DNA of 64,000 nt from Natrarchaeobaculum aegyptiacum (lineage in GTDB: Archaea; Halobacteriota; Halobacteria; Halobacteriales; Natrialbaceae). The first letter of the stretch is position 1. The number at the start of each line of letters is the position of its first letter. This document shows positions 35,393 to 44,371 of the stretch, in pieces. The notes beneath the pieces were generated by a model that had not been told where the DNA came from, did not search any database, and saw only the letters and a list, made by a program, of their open reading frames with translations. The position numbers and the translations under genes were made by a program. The DNA is taken from assembly GCF_002156705.1 (NCBI RefSeq), contig NZ_CP019893.1:2666001-2730000 (forward strand). The letters are read 5' to 3'.

Positions 35393-36418
35393 ATGGAACT
35401 GACTGGGACGATTCTACGGGGTCGAGAGTTCGAACCGGTCGAGGGGCGGGTGATCGTCGGCGAGGACGGCCGCATCGAGGCCGTCGAGGAGGCGGCGGTA
35501 CACAGTGCCGACCTGATCTGTCCAGCGTTCGTCAACGCTCACACGCACGTCGGCGACTCGATCGCCAAGGAAGCCGGCCGGGGGCTCACGCTCGAGGAGC
35601 TCGTCGCCCCGCCGGACGGACTGAAACACCGGTTGCTCCGCGCGGCCGACCGCGAGGAACTCGTCGCCGCCGTTCGCCGATCGCTGTCGTTCATGCAACG
35701 CGGTGGGACCGCAGCCTGTCTGGACTTCCGCGAGGGTGACGTGGAGGGCGTCGAGATGCTCCGGGACGCGGGTGACGGACTCGAGATCGACGCCCTCGCG
35801 TTCGCCCGCGGCTCGGTCGACGCCATGCACGCGGGCGACGGATTCGGTGCCAGCGGAGCCAACGACGCGGACTTCGACCGCGAGCGGCGAGCAACTCGCG
35901 AGGCAGGCAAGCCTTTCGGCATCCACGCGGGCGAAGTCGATTCGAGCGACATCAACCCCGCGCTGGACCTCGACCCGGACTTTCTCGTCCACGTCGTCCA
36001 CCCGGAATCGGTCCACCTCGATCGGATCGCCGACAGCGAGGTACCGATCGTGGTCTGTCCGCGCTCGAATCTCGTCACCGGCGTCGGCCTCTCGCCGTAC
36101 GAGGACCTGTCCGAGCGGACGACGCTGGCGCTCGGCACGGACAACGTGATGCTCAACTCGCCGTCGATGTTCCGCGAGATGGCGTTTCTCTCGAAACTCT
36201 CCGACCTGTCGGACGACGAAATCCTCAGGATGGCGACCGTCAACGGGGCCGACCTCGCCAACCTCGAGTACGGGCTAATCGAGCCGGGTCGGGAGGCACG
36301 GTTGCTCGTCCTCGACGGCGACTCGGACAATCTCAGCGGCGTGCGAGACCCGGTGCGTGCCGTCGTCCGACGGGCGAGCGTCGACGACGTCCGTAACGTC
36401 GTCTTCCCGTCTGCGTGA
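35393..36418 (+). CDS. Amidohydrolase-superfamily enzyme (deaminase-like)
   Basis: 341 residues. Metal site NAHTHVGD (about 49-52), KPFGIHAGEVD (His about 183), VHVVHPESVH, VVCPRSN and the Asp in LALGTDNVML (about 248) match the cytosine/adenosine deaminase and SAH/MTA deaminase groups of amidohydrolases. The C-terminal part returns to the composite beta domain (GLIEPGREARLLVLDGDS). Substrate not known; a purine or pteridine-like amine is likely by family. Divergent from hisH. Confidence 0.82.
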   Translation: MELTGTILRGREFEPVEGRVIVGEDGRIEAVEEAAVHSADLICPAFVNAHTHVGDSIAKEAGRGLTLEELVAPPDGLKHRLLRAADREELVAAVRRSLSFMQRGGTAACLDFREGDVEGVEMLRDAGDGLEIDALAFARGSVDAMHAGDGFGASGANDADFDRERRATREAGKPFGIHAGEVDSSDINPALDLDPDFLVHVVHPESVHLDRIADSEVPIVVCPRSNLVTGVGLSPYEDLSERTTLALGTDNVMLNSPSMFREMAFLSKLSDLSDDEILRMATVNGADLANLEYGLIEPGREARLLVLDGDSDNLSGVRDPVRAVVRRASVDDVRNVVFPSA

Positions 36419-36513
36419 TCGGATCGCCCCGATCTACCGACTGGTGACGAAGCTGTACGATGCTGCGTAAAAACGCTTATGGCTGCTCCCGTGTTATGTG
36501 CTATCGCACGACT

Positions 36514-36993
36514 ATGTACGACCAGCTCCTCGCCCCCACGGACGGTTCCCCGGAGGTCGAACAGGCACTCGAGTACGCCGTCGACCTCGCGCGGGAACAC
36601 GACGCCACCATCCGCGGGCTCTACGTCGTCAACGCGGCCGGCTACGTCGGCCTGCCGATGGAGACCGCCTGGGACGGCGTCAGCGACGTTCTCAGGGGGG
36701 ACGGGGAACGAGCCCTTCGGCGACTCGAGGAGATCGTTCCGTCGGATATCCCGGTCGAGACGGTCGTTCGCGAGGGTTCTCCCAGTCGCGCGATCGTCGA
36801 GGAAGCCGAGACCAGCGACTGCGACCTCGTCGTCATGGGAACACACGGTCGTGGCGGCATCGATCGCCTCCTGCTGGGCAGCATCACCGAGTGCGTCGTC
36901 AGGCGCGCGCCGGTTCCCGTCCTGACGATTCAGGTCGACCGTGACGGCGTCGAGGACCGGCCGGAGCCGACCTCCCGGGTCACCCTCGAGTGA
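36514..36993 (+). CDS. Universal stress protein (UspA family)
   Basis: 159 residues from ATG 36514; the longer frame to 36460 lacks similarity. Family signature: LAPTDGSPE start and the ATP-binding G-2x-G-9x-G(S/T) as GTHGRGGIDRLLLGSIT (about 127-143). Likely a dimeric nucleotide-binding stress protein. TATA-like GTTATGTG (36493-36500) is close upstream. The last 20 residues are an acidic extension. Confidence 0.9.
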   Translation: MYDQLLAPTDGSPEVEQALEYAVDLAREHDATIRGLYVVNAAGYVGLPMETAWDGVSDVLRGDGERALRRLEEIVPSDIPVETVVREGSPSRAIVEEAETSDCDLVVMGTHGRGGIDRLLLGSITECVVRRAPVPVLTIQVDRDGVEDRPEPTSRVTLE

Positions 36994-37020
36994 TCGTCTG
37001 GTCCGTATCCGCGTGAGCGA

Positions 37021-37959
37021 TCAGACCGGTCGGAGGTGTTCGCAGTCGCCAGCCGAGACCGTCGTTCGGCCCTCGTCGGTTCGCACCACGAGCGCGCCGG
37101 TGTCGGTGACGTCGACCGCCTCGCCCTCGAGCGTGCCGCCCGGTCGATCGACGCGGACGCGCTGACCGAGGGTCAGGGCGAGGTCCCGCCACGCGGGGAC
37201 GACCGTCTCGAGGTCGCTCCGGAGGCTCTCGAACTCCTCGAGCAGCCGCTGGACGAACACGCGACGGTCCACATCGTTTGCTTCCTCGCTGACGCTCGTC
37301 GACCCCTCGGGAAGGTCCTCGGCCTCGAGGTTCGCGTTGACGCCGATCCCGACGACGAGCCACTCGACGCGGTCTGTCTCGCCTTCCATCTCCGTGAGGA
37401 TGCCCGAGAGCTTCCGGTAGTCGCCGTCCTCGCCGACGGGGACCACCACGTCGTTGGGCCACTTGATCCGGGCGTCGACGCCGGCCTCGCGAGCCGTGCG
37501 AGCCGTGGCGACCGACGCCGCGAGCGTGTACAGCGGCGCCTCTGCGGGCGGAATCGTCGGCCTGCAGACGACGCTCATCCAGACGCCACCCGACGGCGAA
37601 GACCACTCGCGCTCGAGTCGTCCGCGGCCGCCGACCTGCTCGTCTGCGAGGACGACGACGTCCGCCGCGCCCTCGGTCGCCAGTTCGCGCCCGCGATCGT
37701 TCGTCGAGCCGATCGAGTCGTGGTACTCGACCTCGAAGGGTGCCTCGAGGCCGAACTCGACCGTGGGCCCGTTGTAGGGGCCGACGGCCGTCAGTTCGTA
37801 GCCGTCGGCTTTTCCTTCGATCTCGAAGCCATCCGCTCGCAGCGCGTCGACGTGTTTCCAGACTGCCGCCCGGGAGATCTCGAGGCGCTCGGCCAGTTCC
37901 GGTCCCGATACCGGGCCGTCGGCGATCGCCTCGATGATGGCGCGTCGCGTCTCGTTCAT
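37021..37959 (-). CDS. birA: Biotin-protein ligase with N-terminal HTH (BirA)
   Basis: 312 residues from ATG 37959. Winged HTH about 1-60 (GPVSGPELAERLEISRAAVWKHVDALRADGF). Ligase core: HDSIGSTNDRGRELA (about 85), biotin loop GGRGRLEREWSS (about 122), IKWPNDVVV (about 170), VGIGVNANL, and C-terminal SH3-like domain (VRVDRPGGTLEGEAVDVTDTGALVV). Adds biotin to carboxylase carrier proteins and may repress biotin genes through its HTH. Start chosen at MNETRRAII; a frame upstream to 37989 adds nothing conserved. Confidence 0.92.
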   Translation of the reverse strand: MNETRRAIIEAIADGPVSGPELAERLEISRAAVWKHVDALRADGFEIEGKADGYELTAVGPYNGPTVEFGLEAPFEVEYHDSIGSTNDRGRELATEGAADVVVLADEQVGGRGRLEREWSSPSGGVWMSVVCRPTIPPAEAPLYTLAASVATARTAREAGVDARIKWPNDVVVPVGEDGDYRKLSGILTEMEGETDRVEWLVVGIGVNANLEAEDLPEGSTSVSEEANDVDRRVFVQRLLEEFESLRSDLETVVPAWRDLALTLGQRVRVDRPGGTLEGEAVDVTDTGALVVRTDEGRTTVSAGDCEHLRPV

Positions 37960-38109
37960 GCCACTCGATGGGAGTCGAGACCATTTCAATCGGGCGGGTG
38001 TGTCGGTATCGGTCGCGGTGCCGGGGCTCTACGGGCCCGCCAGCGGTGGCCGAACACCACCCGCACTCGCCACCCCAACACTGTTGTCGCTCTCGAGGAT
38101 ACGGCACCT

Positions 38110-38349
38110 GTGACCGACGAACATCAGGACGGCCACGAACACCCACTCGAGGCCGAGTACCTGTCTCCGACGGACGCCACCGTGGTCGAAATCGCCGAGG
38201 ACGAGTCTGGCGAGGGATCGATTCGGGTCGACCTCATCGTCCCGTGTCCAACCTGTAGCGAACCGGTGCGGGCAATCGCGCAGGTCGAGGCGGCCGTCGA
38301 CGCCGACATCGACCTTCCGATCGAGGACGTCGAAGATCTCTACGACTGA
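38110..38349 (+). CDS. Small acidic C-x2-C protein
   Basis: 79 residues starting at GTG 38110. Acidic and with one CPTC motif (about 47-50) in a beta-rich middle (SIRVDLIVPCPTCSEPVRAIAQVEA). Such short haloarchaeal proteins are conserved, but the role is unknown; the C-x2-C may bind zinc as a dimer. Divergent from birA and convergent with tyrS. Confidence 0.62.
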   Translation: MTDEHQDGHEHPLEAEYLSPTDATVVEIAEDESGEGSIRVDLIVPCPTCSEPVRAIAQVEAAVDADIDLPIEDVEDLYD

Positions 38350-38388
38350 TTCGTCTCCGCGAGAGGAATCAGGTGAAATCAGCAGCGA

Positions 38389-39369
38389 TCAGTCGCGCAG
38401 TTCGCGAAGCTTCTCGCGACCGGGCTCGATCAGTTCGTCGAGGTGGGCCGCGAGCGTGCTCTTTGCGTCTGCGGGGTGCAGTTCACCCGACTCGAGGTCT
38501 GCGGCCAGCGACTCGTAGTCGTCGTAGGTGAGGTCGCCGCCGTACTTCTCGGGGCGTTCGACGACGACTTCCTCGAAGCGGGGGAAGACGTGGTACTCGA
38601 ACAGTTCGAGGACGGGGTTCTCGAGGTCGCCTTCCGGATCGCGCGTCGGCGGGCAAAACGCCGAGTTGACCTTCTCTTCGATTTCGTCGGTCGAGTCCTC
38701 CATCGAGATAGTGACGCCTGCGCTCGAGGACATCTTGCCCTCGCCGGAGGTGAGGTCGGCGACGATCGGCGTATGCAGGCAGGGACGGGCCTCGTAGCCG
38801 AGGTCGGGGACCTCCTCGCGGTGGAGCATGTGGACCTTTCGCTGGTCCATTCCGCCGACGGCGAGATCCAGGTCGAGGTACTCGATGTCCAGTGCCTGCA
38901 TCAGCGGGTAGACGAGGTGGCTGACCTTCGCCGTCTCGTCACCGGCCAGTTCCGCCATCGCACGCTGGGCACGATTCATCGTCGTCGAGAGCTCGAGTTT
39001 GTGGAGGTCGAGCGTGTAGTCTTCGTCGAGCTGAAACTCCGAGCCGTAGACGAACTCCGTGGACTCTTCCTCGAGGCCGTAGGCGATGAACTGGGCTTTC
39101 ATCCGTTCTGCGGTCTCTCGGATCTCTTCGAAGCTACCCTTGCCGTTGAGGTAGGCGTGGACGTCCGCAAGCAGGACGACGACCTCCATCCCGGCTTCCT
39201 GCAGGTCGATGAGTTTGTTCGCCGTCAGCAGGTGGCCGATGTGGAGCACGCCGGATGGCTCGTAGCCGACGTAGGCCCGTTTTCCCTCGGGATCGGCTGT
39301 CAGGTCGCGCACCTCAGATTCGGTAACGACCTCCTCGGCGTTTCGCGTTATCAGGTCGTAGGTATCCAT
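38389..39369 (-). CDS. tyrS: Tyrosyl-tRNA synthetase
   Basis: 326 residues, archaeal/eukaryotic class I TyrRS. HIGH motif as SGVLHIGHLLTANKL (about 39-45), KMSKS as EGKMSSSAG (about 213), Tyr-binding VGYEPSG, and AVGGMDQRKVHML. Charges tRNA-Tyr. TATA (CATAAATC on the minus strand, about 39390-39397) lies about 25 bp ahead. A near-perfect CCGTACGG palindrome lies further upstream at 39421-39439. Confidence 0.95.
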   Translation of the reverse strand: MDTYDLITRNAEEVVTESEVRDLTADPEGKRAYVGYEPSGVLHIGHLLTANKLIDLQEAGMEVVVLLADVHAYLNGKGSFEEIRETAERMKAQFIAYGLEEESTEFVYGSEFQLDEDYTLDLHKLELSTTMNRAQRAMAELAGDETAKVSHLVYPLMQALDIEYLDLDLAVGGMDQRKVHMLHREEVPDLGYEARPCLHTPIVADLTSGEGKMSSSAGVTISMEDSTDEIEEKVNSAFCPPTRDPEGDLENPVLELFEYHVFPRFEEVVVERPEKYGGDLTYDDYESLAADLESGELHPADAKSTLAAHLDELIEPGREKLRELRD

Positions 39370-39684
39370 GCTATCTGAGCGGAATCAGCGGACGGATTTA
39401 TGCCTTTGTGAACGACGGTAGTGTACCGTACGGTCACACGTCGGTCAGTTTGGTGGCTCTACACCGAACGATCGCCGCCTGTCTCTCGAGACGCTCGTTG
39501 AACGCGTTCTGACGCAGTACCGTCCACCCGACCGATTGGACTGGTGCCCACTGGATCGTTCGAACCCGGACCGGGGCGTCGGCGTGGTTGTCGTCACCTC
39601 CGCGGGACGAATACTGAGAATGTCCTGCACGGTTTCGAGAGCCGAACCAGAATACCGATTATAATACAACATGGGATACGATGT
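39370..39684. other. Intergenic region between tyrS and metal-handling operon
   Basis: No gene. Contains the tyrS promoter, the GTGT-ACCGTACGGT-C-ACAC palindrome at 39421-39439 and, at the right end, a TATA element ATTATAATAC (about 39658-39667) some 25 bp before the beta-propeller gene. A short terminal-like frame at 39544 has no recognisable content. Confidence 0.55.
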
Positions 39685-40950
39685 ATGAAACGACCCGTTA
39701 TTCGACGGCAGTTTTTACAGGTTGCTGGAGGAAGTCTCGCGATCGGCCTCGCTGGCTGTCTCGAGGATGAAGCGGAGACGACTGACGACGAATCGGGAGA
39801 CGAAGACGACGACCACGACCACGACCACGATCACGACCACGACGATGACGACGAGAACGGCGAGGAGCCGGGATCGGACGGACTCCTCTACGCGTTCTCC
39901 CCCGACGAGATTGCCGTCGTGGATCCCGACTCCGGGGAGATTGTCGACGAAATCACCGACGGGATCGACGGTGCCGACTGGAGCGATCCGCAGCTCACTC
40001 ACGACTACGGGAAGCTCTTCGTCGGCGAGAACTCACTCGACCAGCTCCTCGTGATCGACACCGCATCCCGCGAGGTGATCGACGAGGTCGACGTCGGCCC
40101 CGGTGTCACGCACATCTACCACCCGACCGACGACGAAATCTGGGCCCACGCCGACGACGAGGGCGCGTTCTACGTCGTCGACGTCGACTCACACGACGTC
40201 CGCGAGGTCGTCCAGTCGGGTCTCGAGGACGAGGGCCACGGCAAATTGCTCTACCACGAGGACATGGACGGCGTCGGCTACGCGACGAACGTCAACGACC
40301 CCGGCGTCCCGGTGATCGACCTCGAGAATTACGAACGGTCGGACTTCCTCGAGTTCGCCGACGAGGACGATCAGGGAACCCACTACAAGGCCTACAGCCC
40401 GTCCAACGGGCTCGCGTACGTCGAGTTCGGCGACGAGACGGTCGTTGTCGATCCATCCGAAGACGAGGTCGTCGACACGCTCTCGTTCTCCGGCGGGATG
40501 TACCTCACACCCGACGAAACGCTCATGGGTGTCCTCGACGGGGATACGATCCGATTCCTCGACGTTACCGACGAGGAGAACGAGGAAGTCGGGACGGTCG
40601 AGGTCGACGGTGGCCCCGACGCGCTCCGATACCACGACGGTGAGGACGGAATCTACGCGTTTACGGCGAACACGATGGACGATCAGGGTGCGGTGATCGA
40701 CCTCGAGTCGTTCGAGGTCGTCGAAACGATCACGGTCGGCGACATCGAGCGCCCGGAAGACGCCCACCACCTCCACCGGTCGGGTGTCGCAGGCGGTGGC
40801 TACTTCCTCACCCCGGCCGAAGCAGACGGCTATCTGACGGTCGTCGACATGGAGACATTCGACGTCGTGACAGTCGAGGTCGCAGACGGCGTCGACACGG
40901 TCCAGTACGTCGGCGACTCGGGCGTCGGCTACACCGGTCGTATCCGCTAA
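39685..40950 (+). CDS. His-rich Tat lipoprotein beta-propeller (possible metallochaperone)
   Basis: 421 residues from ATG 39685. Tat signal IRRQFLQVAGGS and lipobox GLAGC (Cys about 26). An acidic linker with alternating His/Asp (DHDHDHDHDHDDDD, about 48-62) should bind metal. From about 70 on, seven or so YVTN-type repeats (AVVDPDSGEIVDEI, LLVIDTASREVIDEVDVGP, TVVDMETFDVVTVEV) form a beta-propeller; the sequence GVTHIYHP, HEDMDG and HHLHRSG adds more His. The architecture resembles bacterial zinc chaperone AztD, but that is an analogy. Three bases separate it from the CopC-CopD gene, so they form one operon. Confidence 0.72.
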   Translation: MKRPVIRRQFLQVAGGSLAIGLAGCLEDEAETTDDESGDEDDDHDHDHDHDHDDDDENGEEPGSDGLLYAFSPDEIAVVDPDSGEIVDEITDGIDGADWSDPQLTHDYGKLFVGENSLDQLLVIDTASREVIDEVDVGPGVTHIYHPTDDEIWAHADDEGAFYVVDVDSHDVREVVQSGLEDEGHGKLLYHEDMDGVGYATNVNDPGVPVIDLENYERSDFLEFADEDDQGTHYKAYSPSNGLAYVEFGDETVVVDPSEDEVVDTLSFSGGMYLTPDETLMGVLDGDTIRFLDVTDEENEEVGTVEVDGGPDALRYHDGEDGIYAFTANTMDDQGAVIDLESFEVVETITVGDIERPEDAHHLHRSGVAGGGYFLTPAEADGYLTVVDMETFDVVTVEVADGVDTVQYVGDSGVGYTGRIR

Positions 40951-40953
40951 GCA

Positions 40954-43107
40954 ATGAGACAGCGCAACTCGAGCAGTTCGGACGGTCGGAACGATCGGTC
41001 GAGCGCTGCTCGAGTCGCATCTCGCTCGCTGGTCGCCTGTCTGCTGGTCCTGCTGGTCCTCGCGACAGTGACGATGCCGGCCGCCGGTCACGCCTACCTC
41101 AGCGAGACCGACCCCGGAAACGGTGAACAGGTTGATGAACTCCCCGAGGAGGTCGTTCTCTCGTTTTCGGGCGACGGTGTGCAGGTCGCAGACATCGAGA
41201 TACTCGACCCCGACGGCGAGGTAATCGCTGACGACCCCGAAATCGACCCGGACGACACCCAGATCGTGCGAGTTCCGGTCGAAGACGGTGCCGACGCCGA
41301 GGGAATGTACACCGTCGAATGGGAGGTGCTGGCTGACGACGGCCACACGACGAGCGGGTCGTTCTTCTTCAGCGTGGGCGACGAACCACTCGACCGTGAT
41401 GCCGTCCTCGAGGCGTACGAAGAGGACGAAACCGACGACGACCTCTCGGCCGCCGAAGCCGGGGCGAAGGGTCTCGTGTTGATCGCACTCGTTGGCCTCC
41501 TCGGTGCACCCATCGCGGCCGGTCTCGCTGTCTACCCGGCTGCTGGTCGCAGGGCTGGCGCAACCGATGGTCGATCCGGAGTGTCGAGTGCGTACGCCGT
41601 CGTCGATCGACGCCTCGCCACTCTGCTCACCGGGTTTATCGCACTCCTGTTCGTGGGCGTCCTCGCACTTGGCTTCGCCCGCGTCGCAGGCATCGACGGA
41701 GCGCCACTCGAGGCCCTCGGGTCCTATCTCGAGACGCCACTTGGGCAGGCGTGGCTGGTGCAACTCGGTGCAGTGGTGGCGGTCGCCGCGCTCTCCGCTG
41801 TGGCCCATCGAAACCTGTGTTCGCGGCGGACGTGGCTCGGTGGGACGGTTCTGGGTGCGCTCGTCGTGACCGGAACGATCAGCTGGACGAGCCACTCGGC
41901 GACTGCGATCGATCGGCTCCAGGGTTTCGTGGTCGACTTCGGACACATCGCTGGCGCTGGACTCTGGGTCGGCGGCCTGATCGTCCTCGCGGTCGTACTC
42001 ACACCGCTCCTCGAGACGGTCGAGCCGGCCGAGCGACGCTCACTCGCCGCTGCCGTGATCCGCCGATACTCACTTGTCGCCCTCGCCGGCGTCACCCTCG
42101 CCGGCGCGACCGGTCTCGCACTCGCCGCCTGGCACGTCCCCTCGCTTTCGGCCCTCTTCGAGACGCTGTACGGCCTCTCGCTCTCGGTGAAGACGCTGGC
42201 GGTGTTGCTGGCGCTCGGATTCGGCGGATTTACCCGGTTCGTCCTCCTGCGACGGCTCGAGGCAGACTCGCCGTCGCCAGGCGGACTTCTGCGGCGACTC
42301 ACGGATCGAGGTCGAACCGTTCGCGAGGACGGTGGCGAATCCACTGACGCGGGGACGACCGCGCTCGTCACCCGAACGGTCAGACTCGAAGTTGCCGTCC
42401 TCGTCTTCGTGCTCCTCCTCTCGGGACTGCTGACCTCGGCACCGACAGCCGCGGTCGCCGGTGATGACGACGGGATCTCCACCGCGACGATCGAACGCGA
42501 GGCCGGAGACGACCTCTCCCTCCACCTCGAGGCGTTGCCCGCCAAGTCGGACGACGACGATCGACTCCACCTCGAGGCCACCGAACCCGTCGTCTTCGAG
42601 GTGACCTTCACTGATGCAGGGTCGGGAGACGGTGCGGAGGATGGTGGCGATCCACTCGAGTCGGAACAACCGGTTCGATTGCTCGCCACGAGTGCCGACG
42701 GCGAGACGACCTTCGACGTGGAACTCGAGGAGACAGACGACGGATCGTACGCGACGGTTCAGACGTTCACCGACGAGGGTGACTGGGAACTCCGGTTCAC
42801 GGGCGGTCCGGATGGGGCGTTCGTGAGCGAGTGGGTCGACGTGTCTGTTGGCCCTGACGGTGCGGACGGTCACGATCACTCTGACCACGACCACGCTGAT
42901 AACGACCACTCGGACCACGAACACGATCATGAAAGCGGCGAGCACGACCACGCCACCGACGAGCACGACGAGCACGCGCTGAGCGATGGCGATGACGCCG
43001 CTTCGCCGTTTACCGTCGCGCTTCAGTTCGGTGCCGTTTCGGTCGCCGTCCTCGGCACGCTCGCTGTAACCGTCGAATCGATTCGACTCAGAGACCGGCG
43101 TCCGTGA
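40954..43107 (+). CDS. CopC-CopD fusion with His-rich extracellular loop (copper/zinc handling)
   Basis: 717 residues. N-terminal signal (about 25-47), then a CopC domain whose first mature residue is His (HAYLSETDPG, about 48) and with DDGHTTSGSFFF (about 130), the Cu(II) ligands of CopC. About eight membrane helices (about 170-455) make the CopD part, with DFGHIAGAGLWVGGL characteristic. An extracellular beta domain (about 500-630) follows, then a tail with 12 His in 37 residues (about 638-674) and a final membrane helix. It should take copper, or zinc, from outside towards the membrane. Second gene after the beta-propeller lipoprotein. Confidence 0.84.
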   Translation: MRQRNSSSSDGRNDRSSAARVASRSLVACLLVLLVLATVTMPAAGHAYLSETDPGNGEQVDELPEEVVLSFSGDGVQVADIEILDPDGEVIADDPEIDPDDTQIVRVPVEDGADAEGMYTVEWEVLADDGHTTSGSFFFSVGDEPLDRDAVLEAYEEDETDDDLSAAEAGAKGLVLIALVGLLGAPIAAGLAVYPAAGRRAGATDGRSGVSSAYAVVDRRLATLLTGFIALLFVGVLALGFARVAGIDGAPLEALGSYLETPLGQAWLVQLGAVVAVAALSAVAHRNLCSRRTWLGGTVLGALVVTGTISWTSHSATAIDRLQGFVVDFGHIAGAGLWVGGLIVLAVVLTPLLETVEPAERRSLAAAVIRRYSLVALAGVTLAGATGLALAAWHVPSLSALFETLYGLSLSVKTLAVLLALGFGGFTRFVLLRRLEADSPSPGGLLRRLTDRGRTVREDGGESTDAGTTALVTRTVRLEVAVLVFVLLLSGLLTSAPTAAVAGDDDGISTATIEREAGDDLSLHLEALPAKSDDDDRLHLEATEPVVFEVTFTDAGSGDGAEDGGDPLESEQPVRLLATSADGETTFDVELEETDDGSYATVQTFTDEGDWELRFTGGPDGAFVSEWVDVSVGPDGADGHDHSDHDHADNDHSDHEHDHESGEHDHATDEHDEHALSDGDDAASPFTVALQFGAVSVAVLGTLAVTVESIRLRDRRP

Positions 43108-43222
43108 GCGTGATGTGGAGATCGAACCTGTTTCTGTCTGCTCGGTCGTCTGGCGAACGAACCGCCGATTTCGCTCGAGAAAACGCGAATACTTAGTACG
43201 GTGGTGTGCAACAGCAACCGAC

Positions 43223-44158
43223 ATGGGATTCGACGAGATGGACGTCGACACGATCTGGATGGACGGGGAGTTCGTCGACTGGGACGACGCCCAGGTGCAC
43301 GTGCTCACCCACGGACTCCACTACGGGACCGGTGTCTTCGAGGGTGCACGCTGTTACGACACCGAGCGTGGCCCTGCACTCTTCCGCTGGGAGGAACACC
43401 TCGAGCGACTCTACCAGTCTGCAAAGCCATACGAGATGGACATCGACTTTTCGATGGACGAGTTGACCGAGGCGACGAAAGAACTCATCACCCGGCAGGA
43501 ACTTCCCTCCTGTTACATCCGCCCGATCGCCTTCTACGGTTACAACTCACTCGGTGTGAGCCCGCAGGATTGCCCCACCCGCGTCGCCATCGCCGTCTGG
43601 CCGTGGGGTGCTTACCTCGGTGAGGAGGCCCTCGAGAACGGCATCGACGTGATGATCTCCTCGTGGCGCAAGCACGCCTCGAGTCAGGTGCCGACGAACG
43701 CGAAGACGACGGGGCTGTACGTCAACAGCCTCCTCGCGGGCGAGGAGGCCCGACGGAACGGCTACGCCGAGGCGATCGTCCTCAACAAGGAGGGGAACGT
43801 CGCCGAAGGGCCCGGCGAGAACGTCTTCCTCGTGCGCGACGGCGAGATCTACACACCCGGGCTCTCGGAGTCCATCCTCGACGGTATCACCCGCGACACC
43901 GTCATCGAACTCGCCGAAGATCTGGGCTACACCGTCCACGACGACGTCTCGATCTCGCGTGGCGAACTCAACACGGCCGACGAACTCTTCTTCACCGGCT
44001 CTGCAGCCGAAGTCACGCCGATCCGGAAGGTCGACAACGTCGTCATCGGCGACGGCTCCCGCGGGCCGGTCACCGAGGACATCCAGTCGACGTTCTTCGA
44101 CGTCGTCGAGCGCAAGACCGACGAGTACGACGAGTGGTTCGAGTACGTCGACGTCTAG
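43223..44158 (+). CDS. ilvE: Branched-chain amino acid aminotransferase (IlvE)
   Basis: 311 residues from ATG 43223; another ATG 15 bp on is possible. PLP enzyme of fold type IV: GLHYGTGVFEG (about 31-41), PLP-Lys in NAKTTGLYVNSLLA (about 158), EGPGENVFLV (about 195), GITRDTVIELA and SAAEVTPIRKVD. Transfers amino groups between glutamate and branched-chain keto acids. TATA-like ATACTTAG (about 43190) suits a leaderless start. A class-IV D-amino-acid aminotransferase is the main alternative; IlvE fits the length. Confidence 0.93.
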   Translation: MGFDEMDVDTIWMDGEFVDWDDAQVHVLTHGLHYGTGVFEGARCYDTERGPALFRWEEHLERLYQSAKPYEMDIDFSMDELTEATKELITRQELPSCYIRPIAFYGYNSLGVSPQDCPTRVAIAVWPWGAYLGEEALENGIDVMISSWRKHASSQVPTNAKTTGLYVNSLLAGEEARRNGYAEAIVLNKEGNVAEGPGENVFLVRDGEIYTPGLSESILDGITRDTVIELAEDLGYTVHDDVSISRGELNTADELFFTGSAAEVTPIRKVDNVVIGDGSRGPVTEDIQSTFFDVVERKTDEYDEWFEYVDV

Positions 44159-44371
44159 AGGCGGCTGTCTACGCGCGTTCGCGTTCGTTCTCCTGTTTCT
44201 GGCGGTCCGTCAACCGAATGCGTCGAGGATTCGAACCGCCCACAGCCCGACTCCGTCCGTTTCGAGTGGTGTCGTCCCGGGCGAACAGGCTCGAGTCGAA
44301 TCATCCCGACGCCGGGGCTGAACCGCCATTGCAGGCGAGATTGAATTATTGCGCCGATCGCCGATCGCCGA

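Noticed and set aside
39544-39684. N-terminal extension of the beta-propeller gene back to 39544
   Set aside because: The Tat signal starts at 39685 and a TATA box lies about 25 bp before that ATG, within the extension.
44220-44245. GGATTCGAACCGCC, T-loop-like on the minus strand
   Set aside because: Stem bases do not pair and no other tRNA arms are present.
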